Shown here: positions 60,849 through 64,000 of the stretch, piece by piece
How the letters are laid out: every line of letters starts with the position of its first letter
Position numbering within the stretch: the first letter of the stretch is position 1
From: JAIVJZ01 sp035645695
GTDB lineage: Bacteria; Acidobacteriota; Blastocatellia; Pyrinomonadales; Pyrinomonadaceae
DNA: 64,000 bases
Direction of reading: 5' to 3'
NCBI GenBank assembly: GCA_035645695.1
Contig: DASQMC010000026.1
Location: 186,001-250,000 of the forward strand
The notes under the pieces: model-generated
The model's input: the letters and a program-made list of their open reading frames with translations, nothing else
Told to the model about the DNA's origin: nothing
Database searches by the model: none
Program-made: the position numbers and the translations under genes

Positions 60849-61595
60849 TTATTCGACAGCGGCGCGTCCCTTCGGAAGCCTCTCTAGTGCGCGTGTAATC
60901 AGCCGTTGCGTGACTTGTGAGAGTTCCTTGAGCACGGTCTCCGAAGCTGTGCTCAAGGTTTTAGACCAATCTCCGGGTGACAGACGTTGCGTCGCACGCA
61001 GAAACGCCGTCGCCTCAAAAGAGACCGGCATATCCATCTTGTAAGCGCAATCGAGGCAGCGCAAAGCGCCGTCCGTTCCAAGGTATGAACGTTCCTTGTT
61101 TTCGCCCAGGGGCTTCTTACAATTCACACATGAGCGCAGGTCCGGGAGAAATCCAGAGAGTTTTAAGAGCCACACTTCGCTGTAACGTGTGATGTGTCGT
61201 AAATCTTCGGGCGTGGATGCGATGGCCTCCAGACACGCTCTAATCATACGGAATATCTTCTCGTTCGGCTCATGCGGCGGGGTGAACTCGAGTATCAGCC
61301 CGCCTACATACTCCAGTGCGACGACGATTTCCGTGTTCCTGCTCAATTCAAAATACGAACGCAGAATATCCGTCTGGCGGATGGACACGAGTTCCTGGCC
61401 TTCTTTCTCAAAATAGGAGAGACTAATCAGCGTAAATGGCTCCAGTGCCGCCCCGAATTTGCTATTCAAACGTCTCGCCCCGCGTGCCACCCCGCGCATA
61501 ACCCCGGAATTCTGAGAAAGAAATACGGTTATTTTATCCGCTTCGGCCAGTTTATATGTTCTGAGAACAATCGCTTCGGTTTCAGAGACTCCCAT
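60849..61595 (-). CDS. recO: DNA repair protein RecO
   Basis: A 248-residue recombination mediator that helps RecA load in the RecFOR pathway. The N-terminal OB fold begins ETEAIVLRTYKLAEADKITV and continues VMRGVARGARRLNSKFGAAL. A zinc finger is formed by SCVNCKKPL and LRCLDCAYK. The C-terminal helices end TQRLITRALERLPKGRAAVE. Start ATG at 61595. The 147 bases between it and the small membrane-protein gene (61596-61742) show no signal. Confidence 0.95.
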   Translation of the reverse strand: MGVSETEAIVLRTYKLAEADKITVFLSQNSGVMRGVARGARRLNSKFGAALEPFTLISLSYFEKEGQELVSIRQTDILRSYFELSRNTEIVVALEYVGGLILEFTPPHEPNEKIFRMIRACLEAIASTPEDLRHITRYSEVWLLKLSGFLPDLRSCVNCKKPLGENKERSYLGTDGALRCLDCAYKMDMPVSFEATAFLRATQRLSPGDWSKTLSTASETVLKELSQVTQRLITRALERLPKGRAAVE

Positions 61596-61742
61596 GTTAC
61601 CAACTCCAAGCCGCTTCTCTGCCCTTTCAATATACTTTGCCCTAGCTCAATATGTTGCGGTGCTACCAGACTTTTGCATCAAAGCCGAGAGTCTACACAC
61701 GAGGCGTTATCGGACGCATTGCGAGGTAGAGTAGAGATATCG

Positions 61743-61913
61743 TCAAACCGGTAGCCAATACAAAATCCATGCGAGCGCTATCCCGATGCCCACAAACTCT
61801 GCGAAAATTTTGGTTCCATAAGTAAAACGCTCGGAAGGTTTTTCCCGTCCTACTATGCCAAAAATTATCGCGACGAAGGCCGCGAATAAAACCATTAGCA
61901 GGAAATGTTTCAC
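61743..61913 (-). CDS. Small two-helix membrane protein
   Basis: A 56-residue open frame with GGGGAGG upstream of a GTG start at 61913. It is overlooked by size-limited gene callers. It reads VKHFLLMVLFAAFVAIIFGI as the first helix, then a charged turn (VGREKPSERFTYGTK) and a second helix (FVGIGIALAWILYWLPV). The GTG overlaps the stop of the preceding membrane-protein gene by GTGA, a strong sign of coupled translation. I do not recognise the family; a subunit or stabiliser of its neighbour is inferred. Confidence 0.65.
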   Translation of the reverse strand: MKHFLLMVLFAAFVAIIFGIVGREKPSERFTYGTKIFAEFVGIGIALAWILYWLPV

Positions 61914-62305
61914 TTTTTCCTCCCCGCAGCTATATCGAACGCATCCAGCATGCTTAGATAATTCAGTAGCCCTGCGACCATCAGAAACCTATCGCCGTAT
62001 TCCGATGTCGCCAAATGTGAATGATCCTTCACGGCGATATCGGCGAGCAGGCTCAAAAGGTAGAGCAATCCGGTGCCCAGATCACAAAAACCAAAGACAT
62101 ATGCGAGAAACCCCGTATCCGCTACATTGTGCAAACCGTATAAATGCCCGCCGAGCAACCAACCGACGACATACATTGCCAAAACAGACCCGCCCAGTAA
62201 CAGTCCGCGTATCAGATGGCCTTGATAAAAGTGGCCGGCGCCGGGAATCGCCCATGCCAGGCCACCTGCGAGCCAAGCTTCTACACCGGACTTCTCAGCC
62301 GACAT
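61910..62305 (-). CDS. Multi-pass membrane protein with a TM2-like start
   Basis: A 131-residue protein with three or four hydrophobic helices. The first part AWLAGGLAWAIPGAGHFYQG has the GxGHFYxG pattern of TM2-type membrane domains, followed by LIRGLLLGGSVLAMYVVGWL and LVAGLLNYLSMLDAFDIA-like segments. Function is unknown. ATG at 62305 has GGAAG eight bases upstream. Its end overlaps the small membrane-protein gene and it follows FmdE by 74 bases. Confidence 0.75.
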   Translation of the reverse strand: MSAEKSGVEAWLAGGLAWAIPGAGHFYQGHLIRGLLLGGSVLAMYVVGWLLGGHLYGLHNVADTGFLAYVFGFCDLGTGLLYLLSLLADIAVKDHSHLATSEYGDRFLMVAGLLNYLSMLDAFDIAAGRKK

Positions 62306-62379
62306 TCTTATATCTTCCAAAATCCGCTCCTTCCAGCCATCTTTTCACACGCTTTCCTTTCGGGCAGTATCCTTGCTCT

Positions 62380-62976
62380 CTATAAAATAGCGTCCGTCTC
62401 GTAATATGCACCATTTACGCAAGGGAGACACAGGAATTCGCCCCCCTCCCCTCTAACCTCTCGACCGTCGTTGACTCCTTCCAGACACTTGTCGCAAGTC
62501 AGACGCGTACGCGGGCGACCGGGCGTGTCCGTCTCCCTCAAAACCACCTTCACGGTCTCTATTTTGAAGAGTTCCGCTTCCGCAGCCTCTCTGTAGGCGG
62601 CCATTTGACGCTCTTTTTTGCTTTGGATAGATGCGTAACGAGAGTCCGCCAGCGCCCTCGAGGAATCCAAAGCGGCGAGACGCACGGCGCGGCCCGTCTC
62701 CGTATTCAGAAAAGTGGCCGCCACCTTTCCATAATCAAAATATTTCAAACTGCGTCGTCCGAGTCGCACACCCGTGACGGCGCTCAGTGCGTCAGTCATG
62801 CAACGGTCGATCTCGACCCAGACGATCAACTTCTTACGGTCGCCGCCGCGCGGGTCGTCCACGCCGATCAACCTGCAACCAACCAGAGCCATGCGCGCGC
62901 CCAGCACCTGACCGGGACAGATGTGCCCGTGTAAGGCCTCACATTCACGCAATAATTCATCTAGCGGCGGCAACAT
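62380..62976 (-). CDS. FmdE-family protein with zinc ribbon
   Basis: A 198-residue protein of the FmdE type (named from formylmethanofuran dehydrogenase operons). The N-terminal domain has CEALHGHICPGQVLGARMAL, VWVEIDRCMTDALSAVTG and LGRRSLKYFDYGKVAATF; the His-Cys and Cys residues likely bind metal. The C-terminal zinc ribbon has CDKCLEGVND and CLPCVNGAYY. Function in organisms without methanofuran is unresolved; a molybdopterin-enzyme accessory role has been proposed. ATG at 62976. Confidence 0.88.
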   Translation of the reverse strand: MLPPLDELLRECEALHGHICPGQVLGARMALVGCRLIGVDDPRGGDRKKLIVWVEIDRCMTDALSAVTGVRLGRRSLKYFDYGKVAATFLNTETGRAVRLAALDSSRALADSRYASIQSKKERQMAAYREAAEAELFKIETVKVVLRETDTPGRPRTRLTCDKCLEGVNDGREVRGEGGEFLCLPCVNGAYYETDAIL

Positions 62977-63075
62977 AAAACCGTTTCCTGTTAAAGCGAT
63001 ACTTTACCTGTCGGCGGGACGACACTTAATCCGGCACTTAAGGGAATCAGCGACAAATAATTCACTATATTATGG

Positions 63076-64000
63076 TTAATAAAGCAAAAACCGCGCTCGA
63101 TCTTCCATAAACGACTCTAATTTTTTATTCCAGCCGGATTGTATATCCTGTAGAGAATCACCTCTCTCCAAAGATTCTCTCAAGCTCGCCGTCCCCGCGA
63201 TGACATCGAAAGGATTCCGATCGTAGACGTACTCGTAAGGCGGCTGTTTCCAGCGAAACTCTTCCGGATACATGTCATGAGCCGCTTTAACTGCCGCGAC
63301 GCCCGTTATTACAGGCTCAAACTGCCTGCGGTCAGTTACGTGTATCTGTACGCCGCCGCAGGCGCGCCCAGCGTGCTTCTGAAACGTCGGTTGAAAAGAG
63401 TTTGCGCGAAAATGCACCCCTGCCAAATTGAATGAATCGAGTTCGCGTTTGTACCCGGCCGCATCTATGTAGGGCGCGCCGATCAACTCGAAAGGCTTCG
63501 TCGTCCCCCTGCCTTCAGACATTTGCGTACCTTCCAGGTGAACCGTACCGGGAAAGACCGTCGCGCTGTCGAGCGTCGGAATATTCGGCGAAGGCAGTAC
63601 CCACTCGGCGTCCGTCTCGTCGAACCAGAGTTCGCGCGTCCAGCCGTCCATTAAAACCAGTTCCAACTCACAGTTAATGCCCCAATGCTCACGAAACATC
63701 TTAGCCAACTCACAGACGGTCATCCCATGGCGAGTCGGGAGCGGAAACTGCCCTACGAAAGAAGCATACTCGGGTTCCAAGACGTTCCCGGCCACCATTT
63801 CGCCCCCGATGGGGTTCGGCCTGTCGCAAACTACCACACGCTTTCCATATTTCTGAGCCGCGCGCATGCAATTCGCCAGCGTATAGACGAAGGTGTAAAT
63901 ACGGCACCCGACATCCTGCATGTCGAAGACGAAGGCATCTATCTCTTCCAGCATCGTTTCGGTCGGCTCGCGAGTCTCGCTGTAGAGCGAATAGACGGGC
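63076..64000 (-). CDS. namZ: Exo-beta-N-acetylmuramidase NamZ-like (DUF1343), cut by window edge
   Basis: The C-terminal 307 residues of a DUF1343 protein whose start lies beyond base 64000 (the frame is open to the edge, reading PVYSLYSETREPTETMLEEI). Conserved parts are FVFDMQDVGCRIYTFVYTLA, VVCDRPNPIGG, PTRHGMTVCELAKMF, SPNIPTLDSATVFPGTVHLE and EGRGTTKPFELIGAPYIDA. NamZ (YbbC) releases MurNAc from the non-reducing ends of peptidoglycan and defines family GH171. It complements the NagZ- and AmgK-like genes here. A signal peptide cannot be judged from this fragment. Confidence 0.85.
   Translation of the reverse strand, partial: PVYSLYSETREPTETMLEEIDAFVFDMQDVGCRIYTFVYTLANCMRAAQKYGKRVVVCDRPNPIGGEMVAGNVLEPEYASFVGQFPLPTRHGMTVCELAKMFREHWGINCELELVLMDGWTRELWFDETDAEWVLPSPNIPTLDSATVFPGTVHLEGTQMSEGRGTTKPFELIGAPYIDAAGYKRELDSFNLAGVHFRANSFQPTFQKHAGRACGGVQIHVTDRRQFEPVITGVAAVKAAHDMYPEEFRWKQPPYEYVYDRNPFDVIAGTASLRESLERGDSLQDIQSGWNKKLESFMEDRARFLLY

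Overview
This window is bacterial chromosome from a diderm. It shows no phage, plasmid or insertion-sequence genes and no rRNA, tRNA or CRISPR. The best guess is an Acidobacteriota, perhaps class Blastocatellia. That is inference from the mix of features: two large membrane-anchored Ser/Thr kinases, a single-chain LptF-LptG permease, AIM24, LOG, YajQ and FmdE proteins, and intergenic hairpins built from short repeated words. No marker gene settles the phylum. The first ~42 kb is very G+C-rich with G/C third codon positions. From ~43-44 kb to the end the DNA is visibly less G+C-rich and the word-repeat hairpins stop, although the genes there are still core housekeeping genes.

Layout. 1-8.2 kb (minus strand): a cell-envelope signalling block in the order FHA protein, penicillin-binding transpeptidase, RodA/FtsW glycosyltransferase, PP2C phosphatase, Ser/Thr kinase, then one gene cut by the window edge. 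It has the same parts as the actinobacterial fhaA-fhaB-pstP-rodA-pbpA-pknA-pknB locus. 8.4-13.1 kb: an rRNA methyltransferase-like protein, a degenerate receiver domain, DAHP synthase and argS. 13.4-31.4 kb (mostly plus strand): sirtuin, larC, folE, metG, tatD, yajQ, a polyprenyl diphosphate synthase, a HARE-HTH protein, a MurU-like nucleotidyltransferase with an AmgK-like sugar kinase, asnS, LOG, AIM24, arginase, ddl, an unknown protein and tsaC. 31.4-40.5 kb (minus): a peptide-binding lipoprotein with nagZ, mutS, a second Ser/Thr kinase and pfkA. 40.5-43.9 kb (plus): tsaB-rimI, a YdcH-like small protein, psd-pssA. 44-58.3 kb: a PQQ-type propeller protein, guaA, accA, ssb, recN, miaB, a bifunctional nuclease, parA-parB, an unknown protein, xerD, metK-ahcY. 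58.4-64 kb (minus): lptFG, recO, a three-gene FmdE/membrane-protein cluster, and a NamZ-like muramidase cut by the window edge.

How the genes connect. Peptidoglycan runs through the window: polymerisation and cross-linking (RodA, PBP), its likely phospho-control (kinase, phosphatase, FHA), precursor supply (Ddl, a polyprenyl synthase that may serve carrier lipid or quinone) and a possible recycling route (NamZ, NagZ, a peptide-binding lipoprotein, AmgK-like kinase, MurU-like transferase). Other pairs are metK-ahcY (methyl cycle), psd-pssA (phosphatidylethanolamine), tsaC and tsaB (t6A modification of tRNA) and parA-parB (chromosome segregation).

The most unusual feature is the set of intergenic inverted repeats at ~7-37 kb. 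Arms of 20-70 bp are assembled from near-tandem 7-10 nt words, with different word families at different loci. Some arms are perfect, some differ by one word copy, and one ~125 bp element occurs twice in opposite orientation. No gap between genes exceeds 300 bases. All calls rest on reading motifs and context by eye; no searches were run.
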